64,000 nucleotides of DNA from the NCBI RefSeq assembly GCF_000426505.1, contig NZ_KE384531.1, positions 309,384 through 373,383 of the forward strand, in the 5' to 3' direction. Source of the DNA: Nisaea denitrificans DSM 18348. Lineage in GTDB: Bacteria > Pseudomonadota > Alphaproteobacteria > Thalassobaculales > Thalassobaculaceae. The notes under the pieces were generated by a model. It did no database searches. It worked only from the letters and a program-made list of their open reading frames with translations, and had not been told where the DNA came from. Positions 1 to 8,701 of the stretch are shown here, in pieces. The position numbers and the translations under genes are program-made. The number at the start of each line of letters is the position of its first letter. Within the stretch, counting starts at the first letter, position 1.

Positions 1-317
1 ACGTAGTCGCCGTCGCCGAGGGAAACTCTCGTCCGCAGGTCTGCGACGAGGGATTCCAGATGTGCCTTCATCGACTCATTCAGGCCGGAACGATAGCCAT
101 AGGTATGGCCGAACAGGTCTGACATTTCATAGTCATGGGCTGCCTGAACCAGGCCGCAGTCACGGCAGCGGATGATTGCCAGCGGAGCCGAAGGGTCATC
201 TCCCGTGTCTGCCATGCCGGGGAACAATCCGCATGACGCCAGGTTGCCTAGGTCGAATGACATGTTGAGCTGGGCTGAGCCACAGAGCCTGCAGTGTTTT
301 CTTTCGGCGGCGAGCAT
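1..317 (-). CDS. Sugar C-methyltransferase-like protein, N-terminal part (runs off the window)
   Basis: The reading frame starts with ATG at 317 and is open to the window edge (about 105 residues visible). The visible part carries two CxxC pairs, CRLC near residue 9 and CRDC near residue 61, and a FDLGNL-like segment between them. That is the layout of the putative zinc-binding N-terminal domain (PF08421 type) that precedes the SAM-binding and C-terminal domains of deoxysugar C-methyltransferases. It lies 58 bp downstream of gmd on the same strand, so it is probably the next gene of the same glycan operon. A role in modifying a GDP-mannose-derived deoxysugar is inferred from context. The SAM-binding part is not in the window, so the enzyme class is not proven. 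Confidence 0.6.
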   Translation of the reverse strand, partial: MLAAERKHCRLCGSAQLNMSFDLGNLASCGLFPGMADTGDDPSAPLAIIRCRDCGLVQAAHDYEMSDLFGHTYGYRSGLNESMKAHLESLVADLRTRVSLGDGDY

Positions 318-375
318 TCAACCGTCCTTTTCCATGTTGTATTGATCGTATTGATAGCGCGGTGTGCTGATCCGA

Positions 376-1407
376 TTACACAGCTTCCATGCGCACCATT
401 TCACGCACCAGGTCCTCGAATGAGATTTTAGGCTCCCAGCCAAGAACGGCTTTGGCTTTCGAATAGTCACCAAGGAGTTCATCGACTTCCGTCGGGCGAA
501 AATAGACCGGGTCGACATAAATCAATTTGCGTCCGGTCTTCTTGTCGACTCCAATCTCATCGACACCCTCGCCATGCCACTCAATTGAAATGTCGACTTC
601 AGCGAACGCGAAGTCGACAAACTCGCGCACTGTATGCGCCTTGCCGGTGGCCAGCACATAATCATCCGGCGTCGGATGCTGCACGATCCGCCACATGCCT
701 TCGACATAGTCCTCTGCATGGCCCCAGTCCCTCGACGCGTTCAGATTGCCAAGAGCAAGGTCTTTCTGCGTGCCGGCTTTGATCCGGGCAACGGCGCGAG
801 TGATTTTGCGGGTCACGAAGCTTTCCCCGCGTACCGGGCTTTCATGATTGAAAAGAATGCCGTTCGAGGCATGAAAGCCATAGGCTTCCCGGTAGTTGAT
901 GGTCAGCCAGTAAGCGTAGAGCTTGGCGATCGCATAGGGACTGCGAGGGTAAAAGGGCGTTGTCTCGGATTGCGGGACGGCCTGAACCTTTCCATAAAGC
1001 TCCGAGGTGGAAGCCTGGTAGAATCGGCATGTTTCATCAAGTTTCAGAGTTCTCATGGCTTCAAGAATGCGCAGGGGCCCGATCCCGTCGGCCTGAGCCG
1101 TGTATTCAGGTGTGGCGAAGCTGATGTGGACGTGGCTCTGCGCCGCCAGATTGTAGATCTCTGTCGGCCGTGTTTCCTGCAGGATCCTGATGATGCTGCT
1201 GGAGTCTGTCAGGTCGCCATAGTGCAGGACAATGCCATCGTCTGGGTGTTCGCGGTTGGCGAGCATCTGATCAATGCGGGCGGTGTTGAACAGGGACACG
1301 CGCCGACGCAAGCCGTGAACGATATATCCCTTGTCGAGCAACAGGTTCGCAAGATAGGCGCCGTCCTGTCCCGTTATACCGGTGATGAGTGCAACAGGCC
1401 GCGTCAT
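376..1407 (-). CDS. gmd: GDP-mannose 4,6-dehydratase
   Basis: This 343-residue protein has the usual family length. The N-terminus shows the NAD(P)-binding glycine motif [11 protein letters not shown], followed by the [12 protein letters not shown] segment typical of Gmd. The catalytic region ASTSELYGK gives the Thr/Ser and Glu, and [12 protein letters not shown] gives the YxxxK pair; [16 protein letters not shown] follows. It converts GDP-D-mannose to GDP-4-keto-6-deoxymannose, the precursor of GDP-fucose, GDP-rhamnose, GDP-perosamine and related sugars. Its ATG at 1407 overlaps the stop codon of the upstream glycosyltransferase gene by 4 nt (ATGA), indicating translational coupling. No fucose or rhamnose reductase is visible, so the final sugar cannot be named; the methyltransferase-like neighbour suggests further modification. 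Confidence 0.95.
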   Translation of the reverse strand: MTRPVALITGITGQDGAYLANLLLDKGYIVHGLRRRVSLFNTARIDQMLANREHPDDGIVLHYGDLTDSSSIIRILQETRPTEIYNLAAQSHVHISFATPEYTAQADGIGPLRILEAMRTLKLDETCRFYQASTSELYGKVQAVPQSETTPFYPRSPYAIAKLYAYWLTINYREAYGFHASNGILFNHESPVRGESFVTRKITRAVARIKAGTQKDLALGNLNASRDWGHAEDYVEGMWRIVQHPTPDDYVLATGKAHTVREFVDFAFAEVDISIEWHGEGVDEIGVDKKTGRKLIYVDPVYFRPTEVDELLGDYSKAKAVLGWEPKISFEDLVREMVRMEAV

Positions 1408-2897
1408 GCGTGGTTTTCCTTCATATCGTCATGGTCGAGATCGCGGGGTTTCGGCAGGTGCGGAAATTGACCGGTTTGTTCCAGCTTCTCGAAAATACTC
1501 CGCCAGAATGTTTCCGGACGATAGTGTTCCTGCGCATAGTCTCGCGCCGCCGCTGCGATGCGTTCCCGCTCGCTTTCGTGATCGAGGTAATAGCGAAGTT
1601 TCTCCAACAAATCTTCCTTGGTGGAGAAGGGGATATAATGTTCGTACGGCCTGAACCAATCGGGCGTTATGTCGTTTTCGGATTCAAACAGCAATGCACC
1701 GGCTTCAATCGCTTCAAAGACCCGTGCTTTCAAATGGTGCATGGGGCGATCATACGGATGGAACACTCTGGTCACGTGATGATAGTCCCATCCCGATAAC
1801 AGCGTGAAACTCGAAAAATTTATGATGATTCGCGAGCGCCGCATGACCGCAGCGTATTCGTCATTACTCAACCTTTTCCCGAGGCCAGACCCAGCCAGAA
1901 AAAGCGGAACGTCATTTTTTTGCAGATAGTCAATTATCGGCTTCCGGTATGTGTAAGCCCCGACAACACTTCCAACAAATGACACATCGATGTCGCGCGC
2001 CTCACCCTGATCGCAGTAGGTCTGTTGGTCGACAAGATGCCAGCCTTGGTACACACGGCCGCGCATCAGCTCGCGAATATCCTTGCTGGCAGTTTGATCT
2101 GTCGTTACGAGCAAGTCGGCAACGCCGGAGAGCAGTCTGATCGAGTTTTCAAAATAGGGTTTTGCCAAATCCAGGCTCATCAGGACAAGTGCGGATTTTG
2201 TCAGTTTCTTGATCCAGGAAATCGTTTCCAGGCGAATTGTGTTTTCGACTTTTGAGATGCTTTGATTGTAATAAAAAAATACAGTAGGGTTCATATCTAT
2301 TGATGCCGAATAAATAAATTTATCGACAGATATTTCTAGTTCATTCCTTAATGCAGAAAGGTTGAATGATATAAATCGGGATTTGTAATGTTTGTTAAAT
2401 GTATTATTTATGGATTCTGCGTATGATCCCTCTGATTCAGCGCCTGATGACAGTGAAAAAACAATAGGATATTTGTTGTGTTTTTCATTAAAACCATAAA
2501 GTTTTATATACCTTTCAGGATTCCATTCTTTATAGTATATTTTATTATTAGGTAGTTCTTCTTTTATTTTTGATTCAATTTCTTTTATTAATCTGTGTGA
2601 TTCTTCTTTTTTGAAGTTGTTGTTTCTTGTTTTTAGAAAGCAAAATAAACTTACAGTATAAGATTTTTCTCTTAATAAAAGATGGCCTATTTTGAATGTT
2701 GTAAGGTGATCATGTGGTGATAATGCCGATGCAAGAACGAGGTACCCTAGTGCAGAGTCGGTAAATTTGGCTCTTCCATAGAGATTGGCAAGGGCAATAA
2801 TTTGTTCTGATGTGAAGTCGTCGCCCCGGATATTTTCCGCAATTGAATCATATTCAGTCATGGATTTTGTTTTTTCTGTTGGAAGAGCATTTGGCAT
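1404..2897 (-). CDS. CgeB-like glycosyltransferase with AT-rich N-terminal half
   Basis: 497 residues. The C-terminal half contains [17 protein letters not shown], then SRIIINFSS, then the segment [19 protein letters not shown]. These match the nucleotide-sugar-binding half of GT-B glycosyltransferases of the CgeB / Glyco_trans_1_2 type, so it probably transfers a sugar to a surface glycan or protein. The first 200 or so residues are not recognisable beyond a helical, TPR-like start (residues 20-80). Base composition changes sharply within the gene: about 2270-2890 is very AT-rich (roughly 30% GC by eye), whereas 1404-2200 is near 50%. This looks like a mosaic gene. An ATG at 2861 is an alternative start, but 2897 is preceded by a weak CGGA. 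It ends overlapping gmd. Confidence 0.75.
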   Translation of the reverse strand: MPNALPTEKTKSMTEYDSIAENIRGDDFTSEQIIALANLYGRAKFTDSALGYLVLASALSPHDHLTTFKIGHLLLREKSYTVSLFCFLKTRNNNFKKEESHRLIKEIESKIKEELPNNKIYYKEWNPERYIKLYGFNEKHNKYPIVFSLSSGAESEGSYAESINNTFNKHYKSRFISFNLSALRNELEISVDKFIYSASIDMNPTVFFYYNQSISKVENTIRLETISWIKKLTKSALVLMSLDLAKPYFENSIRLLSGVADLLVTTDQTASKDIRELMRGRVYQGWHLVDQQTYCDQGEARDIDVSFVGSVVGAYTYRKPIIDYLQKNDVPLFLAGSGLGKRLSNDEYAAVMRRSRIIINFSSFTLLSGWDYHHVTRVFHPYDRPMHHLKARVFEAIEAGALLFESENDITPDWFRPYEHYIPFSTKEDLLEKLRYYLDHESERERIAAAARDYAQEHYRPETFWRSIFEKLEQTGQFPHLPKPRDLDHDDMKENHA

Positions 2898-2953
2898 GGT
2901 GTGTCCGGAAAAAAAATAGGAACGTAATCGCGTCGGCGCCTGAGCCGGGCGGC

Positions 2954-4729
2954 TTATGCCGACGTTTCAGCAGCAAAGAAACATTCGACGAATGCTTCGA
3001 TGATTGTATCCACATGGCGTTCGTTTACGTGCCGCGGTTGCCCGTCATCATCGCCGAATGCCGCGTATTTTGCGTGTCCCGACGCCCAGCGCACGACTTC
3101 GAAAGATGGCCAGTAATACACATTCTCATGCGCTTCGCGCATGACTTGGTCTATGGCGACGCGCAGGATGGACTTGGATACACTGTCTGCAACCATGCAA
3201 TTGGCGTCGGTTCGGTGCGTGGCAATGAGTGGAACAGGAGACAGGGTGAAAATGATCGGTTTCGCCCCGAGTTCATTGTGAACGGTCCGGATGATCGCCC
3301 GCATGTTCTCGACATTCTCTTCTACCGTCGAGATTTGGAACACGTGCCGTTCCGCCTCATATATCTTTTGCGGAACGCCCCGCCAGAACACACCTCCAGT
3401 TTCCCGGTCACGCCATACTTCGGCCAGTCCGAGTGTGATCACCAAGCCATCAAATGTCTTGAACTGTTCCTTGTAGAACGTGTGTTCGGAGGGTGGAGTC
3501 CAGTGATCGACGCCGCCATCTTCATTCGCGTCATACCAGTATGAAGCTGATCCGATATCTCCAGTGAGACCCCACTCGATGAACTGACGTACGGCGAAGC
3601 TGTTGTTCAGTCCTTCGGGCACGGAGATGGTGTCCGATTGCTTGCCGCGCGCCAGCAAGCGTTTGCGCAAATGTGCGGCGAAACAGGAGCCCATTGTGAG
3701 GAGGGTTGCGTCCGAGCCAAAGATTGGGGAATCGGGAACGAGGCGATGCAGTATGAATTTTCGCATCATCGTCTTCAAATCGTCGAAATCGCTGGTTTTT
3801 CGGGGGAAAAAATCGATCGTTCGGGATTTGAAGTGCCATTTGTCTTTGGACTTGGCCGGTTTTCCTGATTTTTCGGCGTCGAATTCCGGCGCTGAAACCG
3901 TGTTTTCCGCATCCGAGAACGTGTAGGCGTCGAGGTCCGCAGTGTCACCGCGATCCATATGCCCCAAGGTCACGCCGCTTCGAAAATGCAATTTATCAAT
4001 GTCGTGTTTTTGTGCAACGGCGACGGATTCGTCGAAGCGGTTCAATCTCTGAAGGATACGGCTCAACGCGTAGGCGCAGTTTTTCAGGTCCCCAAGCACA
4101 ATACCCTGCGCGTAGACCCTGGCTGCGGTTTCGAGCTGTCCGGCGCTGTCGAGAGAGCGGGCGAGTTGTGCATATACTTGCGCCTGCGTCGGCTGCAATA
4201 TCAGAGCGCGTTTGAACGCCCGTTCGGCATCCTTGCTGTTGCCAAGATCGGTTTCAACAAGTGCGAGCTGCAAGTGAAGGTCAGCCTGATCCGACGAATC
4301 ATTTATGCCCAGTTCGAAGTGGTGCTTGGCGTCGGCGGATTTGCCGAGGAAGTGAAGCCATTGGCCGCGCAATCGCTCGACGCGATGTCCTTGGGCTGGC
4401 GCGGCAAGAAGCTTCGCAACAACGGCCTCGATTTCGGCTGTTTTGCCGGCACGCTTCAATATGGGAAGAAGGTGAGAATATGCGGCAATCAGGTTGGGTT
4501 GTCGTGCCAGAGCTCTGTTAAAAGCCGATGCGGCCAGACCGAGATTCCCTTTGGACATTTCGGCGAATCCAACGAAGTAATGGCCTTCGGCGAAATCTTC
4601 AACTTCAGACAGGACCGACGTCATCTCGTCGATGACCTGATCGAAAGCTCCCTCGCTCAGAAGTGAATTTCCTCGTTGTAGCATCTCGGTGCGTTTGAAC
4701 CTGGCTGCAGGCACGATAAAATTCTCCAT
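2954..4729 (-). CDS. TPR / GSCFA domain protein
   Basis: The N-terminal ~270 residues form tetratricopeptide-like helical repeats (for example GNLGLAASAFNRALARQPNL and GNSKDAERAFKRALILQPT). The C-terminal part holds the diagnostic LTMGSCFAAHLRKRL segment of the GSCFA family, followed by FDGLVITLGLAEVWRD and FTLSPVPL, an SGNH-hydrolase-like arrangement. GSCFA proteins are mostly uncharacterised and often sit in polysaccharide clusters; acting on a glycan or glycolipid is inference. The frame is open up to 4813, but I chose the ATG at 4729: it directly precedes the TPR region, has AGGGA upstream, and lies downstream of a TATAAT box at 4782-4787. It appears to be the first gene of the leftward operon with the glycosyltransferase and gmd. 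Confidence 0.75.
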   Translation of the reverse strand: MENFIVPAARFKRTEMLQRGNSLLSEGAFDQVIDEMTSVLSEVEDFAEGHYFVGFAEMSKGNLGLAASAFNRALARQPNLIAAYSHLLPILKRAGKTAEIEAVVAKLLAAPAQGHRVERLRGQWLHFLGKSADAKHHFELGINDSSDQADLHLQLALVETDLGNSKDAERAFKRALILQPTQAQVYAQLARSLDSAGQLETAARVYAQGIVLGDLKNCAYALSRILQRLNRFDESVAVAQKHDIDKLHFRSGVTLGHMDRGDTADLDAYTFSDAENTVSAPEFDAEKSGKPAKSKDKWHFKSRTIDFFPRKTSDFDDLKTMMRKFILHRLVPDSPIFGSDATLLTMGSCFAAHLRKRLLARGKQSDTISVPEGLNNSFAVRQFIEWGLTGDIGSASYWYDANEDGGVDHWTPPSEHTFYKEQFKTFDGLVITLGLAEVWRDRETGGVFWRGVPQKIYEAERHVFQISTVEENVENMRAIIRTVHNELGAKPIIFTLSPVPLIATHRTDANCMVADSVSKSILRVAIDQVMREAHENVYYWPSFEVVRWASGHAKYAAFGDDDGQPRHVNERHVDTIIEAFVECFFAAETSA

Positions 4730-4781
4730 TTCCCTGAGCGGTATCGTCCCGGTCAGTCTGGTGCGATAACTGTGCAAGAGC

Positions 4782-4787
4782 ATTATA
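4782..4787 (-). promoter_or_regulatory. Possible -10 box (TATAAT) of the glycan operon
   Basis: On the minus strand a perfect TATAAT occurs about 53 bp before the chosen ATG of the GSCFA gene. No good -35 hexamer lies 16-18 bp upstream, so this is only a suggestion. Confidence 0.3.
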
Positions 4788-4813
4788 GCAAGCCTGAATT
4801 GCAACGCATACAA

Positions 4814-5252
4814 GGGCTCATTTCGGTGCTGGATCTTCGAGTGTCGTGCGACAGCCGCTTTGTTTCAAAAAATGTCCTGCGCTCTGCTTGGCCGGAAGTG
4901 GTCCCTTTTTGAGCTCATATTAGAGCGTCGAAGGGCAAAGTTTTTCTGATGCCGCATGGCCTTCTAGGCTTTGAATTGAGAATGATGCGACGAACCCGGC
5001 TGGTCGGATGTCGACGCACTATTGCAGCACGGCCAGATTTCTGGAAATTCACTGGGGAGTGGTTCGGGCAATGTGTCCGTCGGGGGGGGGCTGGTTGCCG
5101 CCGTTTCCGGACACCCGACGATACGACCGCGATCGTGACGCCACGGGCTGCTCCGAGGAGTAGGCAGGCGAACGACGCGCTTTTATAGAATGTGTGGAGC
5201 GCCGTGCCGACGGGGCTGCCCGTGTTGTTCCGCATCCAGCCATTCAGCGAAC
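4814..5252. other. Non-coding stretch between divergent genes
   Basis: This part of the gap between the GSCFA gene and the DUF4347 gene has no convincing gene. Short open frames on both strands (for example 4915-5268) lack ribosome sites and family features. The TTCCAA cluster begins at its right edge. Confidence 0.5.
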
Positions 5253-5311
5253 TTCCAAAGCTGCGCAAAGAATTTCCAATTTGTCATTTTTGGAAATTCC
5301 AACTTTTCCAA
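5253..5311 (+). promoter_or_regulatory. TTCCAA-box cluster A upstream of the DUF4347/RTX gene
   Basis: TTCCAA occurs at 5253-5258, 5274-5279, 5297-5302 and 5306-5311, and the inverse TTGGAA at 5290-5295. The pair at 5290-5302 forms the palindrome TTGGAA-A-TTCCAA. The pair at 5297-5311 forms the direct repeat TTCCAA-CTT-TTCCAA with a 9-bp period. The stretch 5277-5303 is identical over 27 nt to the reverse complement of 55691-55717, upstream of the decayed paralogue. The cluster ends 73 bp before the start codon at 5385. Operator function is inferred. Confidence 0.6.
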
Positions 5312-5384
5312 CAGCTATTTCCCGGCTCGCGATTTAAAAAGTCATCAAGTTCCCGTGGAGAATTTGTGACGAATTTAAATCCAG

Positions 5385-8300
5385 ATGGTCGAACTGCTTT
5401 CAGATTGCAAAGTATCTTGTGGGGCGGATTTTGATCCGCGAAAGTGCAGTGATTCGCATTTTCCAGAATCCAGTCATGCGCCTTTTGTTCTTTTAGACAG
5501 CGGACTTCCCGCCCCGGATCTGCTGATGCAGGCGATGACGGGGGCGCCAGATGTTGTCCGGCTTGGCGCCGCCGCCGATGCCTTCCAGGTGCTCGGCGAT
5601 GCGATCAGGCGGGCCAGCCCGCGGGCTTCCTCGGTGCATCTGTTCAGCCATGGCCGGCCGGGCGTGCTCTCCCTCTCTGCGGGAGAAGTGTCTCTCGATA
5701 CGCTAACCCGGGACGCATACGGTATCGCTGGTTTCCGGCGCGCGCTCGCCGGACGGCCGCTCGTTCTCTATGGCTGTTCGGTTGGACGTGGCGCGGCGGG
5801 GCAGCGGTTCGTCGAAGCGCTTTCCTTCGCGCTGGACGCGCCGGTGCATGCGTCGAGCACGCCGACCGGTGCTGCCGGGCGCGGCGGCGACTGGAAGCTG
5901 GACGTTGCGGCGGGCATGTCGCCGGGCGACCTGCGGCCTCTCTTCGACCCTGAGCGGGCGGCCGCATGGCCCGGCCTGCTCGCGGTAGACGTCACGAGCA
6001 CGCTCGGCGACGCGAGCGCGGGAACACTCCGAGCGGCGGCAGCGGCTGTCGATCAAATCGTGCGTTTCAGCAATCTCGGGGCGGGTGGCACGATCACCCT
6101 CGCGGCTTCGCCGACCTTCACGAATGTGGCGGCCACAAATTTCAGTTTCACCGGAACGACAACCTCTCTCACGATCGGCGGTTCGGACATCGTCGCGGCC
6201 TCGCATCTCTACTTCAATGTCACCGCGGGAAAGACGCTGACCCTCAATTCCGGGGTCTCTTTCTCGGCCGGCGCCCGAATTCTTCAGACGGCAGGCGGCG
6301 GAACCATCGCTCTCAACGGCTCGATCAGCGGGACGAACAAGATCTGGGTCCTCGGCGGCACGACCGCCGAGATCGGGACGACGACCTCGGCGCCCCTCAT
6401 CGATATCCTCGGCAACTCGACCGTGCGGTTTACGACCAGCGGTGCCTACACCTCGAATATCGAGGTCGAGGATACGGCGACCATCGATACCGGCGCCAAT
6501 AACGTCAGCATATCCGGCAATGTGACCGACGACGGCACGAACGTGCTGGCCAAGACCGGCACCGGCACGCTGACGCTTTCCGGAACCAACTCCGCCTCGG
6601 GCTCGATGACGCTCAACCAGGGTACGCTCTCCGTCGCGGCGGACGGCAACCTGAGCGCCGGCACGGTGACGATCAACGGCGGCACGCTGGCGGTCACCGG
6701 GGCGACGACGATCGACAATGCCATCGCGCTGGGGGCGTCGAACGGCACCGTCAATGTCGGCGCCAACGTCACCATGAGCGGGGTGGTCTCGGGCGCAGGC
6801 AATCTGACCAAGACGGGTGCCAGCACGCTGACGCTGAGCGGCACGAACACCTATTCCGGCACCACGACGGTCAGCGGCGGCACGCTCTCCGTCTCGACGG
6901 ACAGCAATCTCGGTACCGGCAACGTGGCCTTGAGCGGCGGCGGGCTGACGGTGACCGGCGCGACGACGATAGACAACGACATCTCCGGCACCAGTGGCCT
7001 GACGAAGTCGGGTACGGGCACCGTCACCCTCAGCGGCACGAACACCTATTCGGGCGGGACTACGGTGAACGGCGGCACCCTGCAGGTTTCCGGCGGCAAT
7101 GCCCTCGCCGACGCGGGAGCTGTCACCGTCTCGTCCGGCGCGACGCTCGACCTGAACGGGACAAGCGAGACCATCGGTAGCCTCACCGGCAGCGGCACGC
7201 TCAATATCGGCACCGGGACTCTCACGCTCACGGACTCTGCCTCGACCAACTTCTCCGGCACCATCAGCGGCACCGGCACGATCGCCGGCGGCGGCACCTA
7301 TACGGTCGCATCCGGCGCCACCCTTGGCGGCAGCAGCACCTTCTCGACGGCAGTGACCGTGCAGAGCGGCGGCACAATAGCGCCCGGCAACAGCCCGGGG
7401 AAGATATCGACCGGCAACCTGACGCTGGCCTCCGGCTCCACGGCGAACATGGAGATCGAGGGCACCACGGCTGGCACCGGGTATGACCAGATCGCTGTCA
7501 CCGGAACCGTTACGATCTCGGGGGCCACCCTGAGCCTGACGGTCACCGACATTCCCTCAGCCGGTGCCACCTATGTCCTGATCGACAATGACGGTGTTGA
7601 CGCGGTCACCGGGACCTTTTCCGGTCTGGCGGAAGGCGCGTCGATTACCGCCGGTGGCGCCACCTACACGATCAGCTATGCGGGCGGGACCGGTAACGAC
7701 GTGGTTCTGACGCTACCTGCAACGCCTGCCGCCGCCGGGGACGGGATTATGTCGGGCTCTGAGGGAGACGACCGGCTCGTCGGAGGCTCCACAGCGGACC
7801 ATATCAAGGTGTTTGGCGGAGACGACACCGTATCTGCCAACGCGGGGGACGATACGATCTCAGGTGGTGCCGGAGATGACCTGTTGTACGGGCGTGATGG
7901 TGCCGACCTGATTTACGGGAATCAGGACGCTGATATTCTTTACGGGAATATCGGCCAGGATGCGCTCTATGGGGGATCGGGCGACGACCGGATCTATGCC
8001 GGTCAGGACAATGACGTTCTCTGTGGGAACAAGGGTAACGACAGGCTTTGGGGAAATCACGGTACGGACACGCTTCGGGCCGGTGACGGGAACGATTTGC
8101 TTTACGGCAATACGGGTGTCGACAGCCTTCAGGGCGAAACCGGAGACGACACGCTTTACGGTGGGAAAGACGCGGATTATCTCGACGGCGGCGCTGGCAA
8201 CGACTCCCTGTGTGGCAATCTCGGCGCGGACACGCTTCTCGGCGGTGCGGGGGCGGACACTCTTGTCGGCGGGGACGGGAATGACCTGTTCCGCTTCGCA

Positions 8301-8528
8301 GACGGCGACGGCGCGGACGTGATCACGGACTTCGTGGTCGGACAGGACGTGATCGGCGTGAGCACAGATATCAACGGAACCGGCGTCACCAGTGCGGACG
8401 AGATGCTGGCCCGCATCACATCGGACGGCTCCGGAAACGCGGTGCTTGATCTCGCCGGGGGCAACTCCGTCACCCTGATCGGCGTGGCACCGCCCGAACT
8501 CGACGCGGCGAGCTTCCTTATCGGCTGA
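5385..8528 (+). CDS. Large secreted protein: DUF4347 + autotransporter-type repeats + RTX repeats
   Basis: 1047 residues with no Sec signal. Residues 34-175 are a DUF4347 domain with SHG (His89) and LYGCSVGRG (Cys131). Residues 200-780 are Gly/Thr/Ser-rich beta-repeat sequence. It includes three passenger-type (PATR) repeats of the form LTKTGxxTLTLSGTNTYSG followed by TTVxGGTL, near 389-418, 473-503 and 540-570. Residues 793-968 are RTX calcium-binding repeats (GGxGxDxLYGN type), followed by a tail of about 80 residues ending in FLIG that could be a type I secretion signal. There is no autotransporter beta-barrel, so export is most likely by a type I system. Surface adhesion is inferred from architecture. 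The ATG at 5385 lacks a strong ribosome site. The region shows repeat-driven, GC-rich codon use. Confidence 0.85.
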   Translation: MVELLSDCKVSCGADFDPRKCSDSHFPESSHAPFVLLDSGLPAPDLLMQAMTGAPDVVRLGAAADAFQVLGDAIRRASPRASSVHLFSHGRPGVLSLSAGEVSLDTLTRDAYGIAGFRRALAGRPLVLYGCSVGRGAAGQRFVEALSFALDAPVHASSTPTGAAGRGGDWKLDVAAGMSPGDLRPLFDPERAAAWPGLLAVDVTSTLGDASAGTLRAAAAAVDQIVRFSNLGAGGTITLAASPTFTNVAATNFSFTGTTTSLTIGGSDIVAASHLYFNVTAGKTLTLNSGVSFSAGARILQTAGGGTIALNGSISGTNKIWVLGGTTAEIGTTTSAPLIDILGNSTVRFTTSGAYTSNIEVEDTATIDTGANNVSISGNVTDDGTNVLAKTGTGTLTLSGTNSASGSMTLNQGTLSVAADGNLSAGTVTINGGTLAVTGATTIDNAIALGASNGTVNVGANVTMSGVVSGAGNLTKTGASTLTLSGTNTYSGTTTVSGGTLSVSTDSNLGTGNVALSGGGLTVTGATTIDNDISGTSGLTKSGTGTVTLSGTNTYSGGTTVNGGTLQVSGGNALADAGAVTVSSGATLDLNGTSETIGSLTGSGTLNIGTGTLTLTDSASTNFSGTISGTGTIAGGGTYTVASGATLGGSSTFSTAVTVQSGGTIAPGNSPGKISTGNLTLASGSTANMEIEGTTAGTGYDQIAVTGTVTISGATLSLTVTDIPSAGATYVLIDNDGVDAVTGTFSGLAEGASITAGGATYTISYAGGTGNDVVLTLPATPAAAGDGIMSGSEGDDRLVGGSTADHIKVFGGDDTVSANAGDDTISGGAGDDLLYGRDGADLIYGNQDADILYGNIGQDALYGGSGDDRIYAGQDNDVLCGNKGNDRLWGNHGTDTLRAGDGNDLLYGNTGVDSLQGETGDDTLYGGKDADYLDGGAGNDSLCGNLGADTLLGGAGADTLVGGDGNDLFRFADGDGADVITDFVVGQDVIGVSTDINGTGVTSADEMLARITSDGSGNAVLDLAGGNSVTLIGVAPPELDAASFLIG
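6549..7094 (+). repeat. Passenger-associated (PATR-like) coding repeats
   Basis: Three degenerate ~30-residue units with the core TLTLSGTN-YSG-TTV-GGTL are encoded here (residues 389-570). Spacing is 70-85 residues. Such repeats normally lie in type V autotransporter passengers, where they stack as beta-helix strands. Confidence 0.7.
7761..8288 (+). repeat. RTX nonapeptide repeat block
   Basis: Residues 793-968 are tandem Asp/Gly-rich nonapeptides. Many are arranged as 18-residue units with LYGN turns (for example LYGNIGQDALYGGSGDD). They are expected to bind calcium and fold outside the cell. Confidence 0.85.
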
Positions 8529-8701
8529 GTGAGATGTTGCCGGCCTGCAATGGTTGCGCTGTGCCGGATGCTCTTCACCAGAATGTATGATACAGAAAAT
8601 TCAAGACTTCGCGGTGTGGCGGGGGCCGCACGGACACTCCATGGGGGAACAAGCGAAGCTAAGGGGAAACGCCCTGTCTTGTGAACAGCAGGAGTGCAGG
8701 A

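Noticed and set aside
634-1470. A 278-residue plus-strand frame opposite gmd
   Set aside because: gmd on the minus strand has complete family motifs and an overlapping start with its neighbour.
4915-5268. A 117-residue open frame upstream of the DUF4347 gene
   Set aside because: Arg/Pro-rich composition typical of antisense GC-rich DNA, no ribosome site, and it overlaps the TTCCAA cluster.
7761-8288. Regular DNA repeats that might be a CRISPR array
   Set aside because: The periodicity is 27 or 54 bp, in frame, degenerate and encodes RTX nonapeptides; there are no constant repeats with unique spacers.
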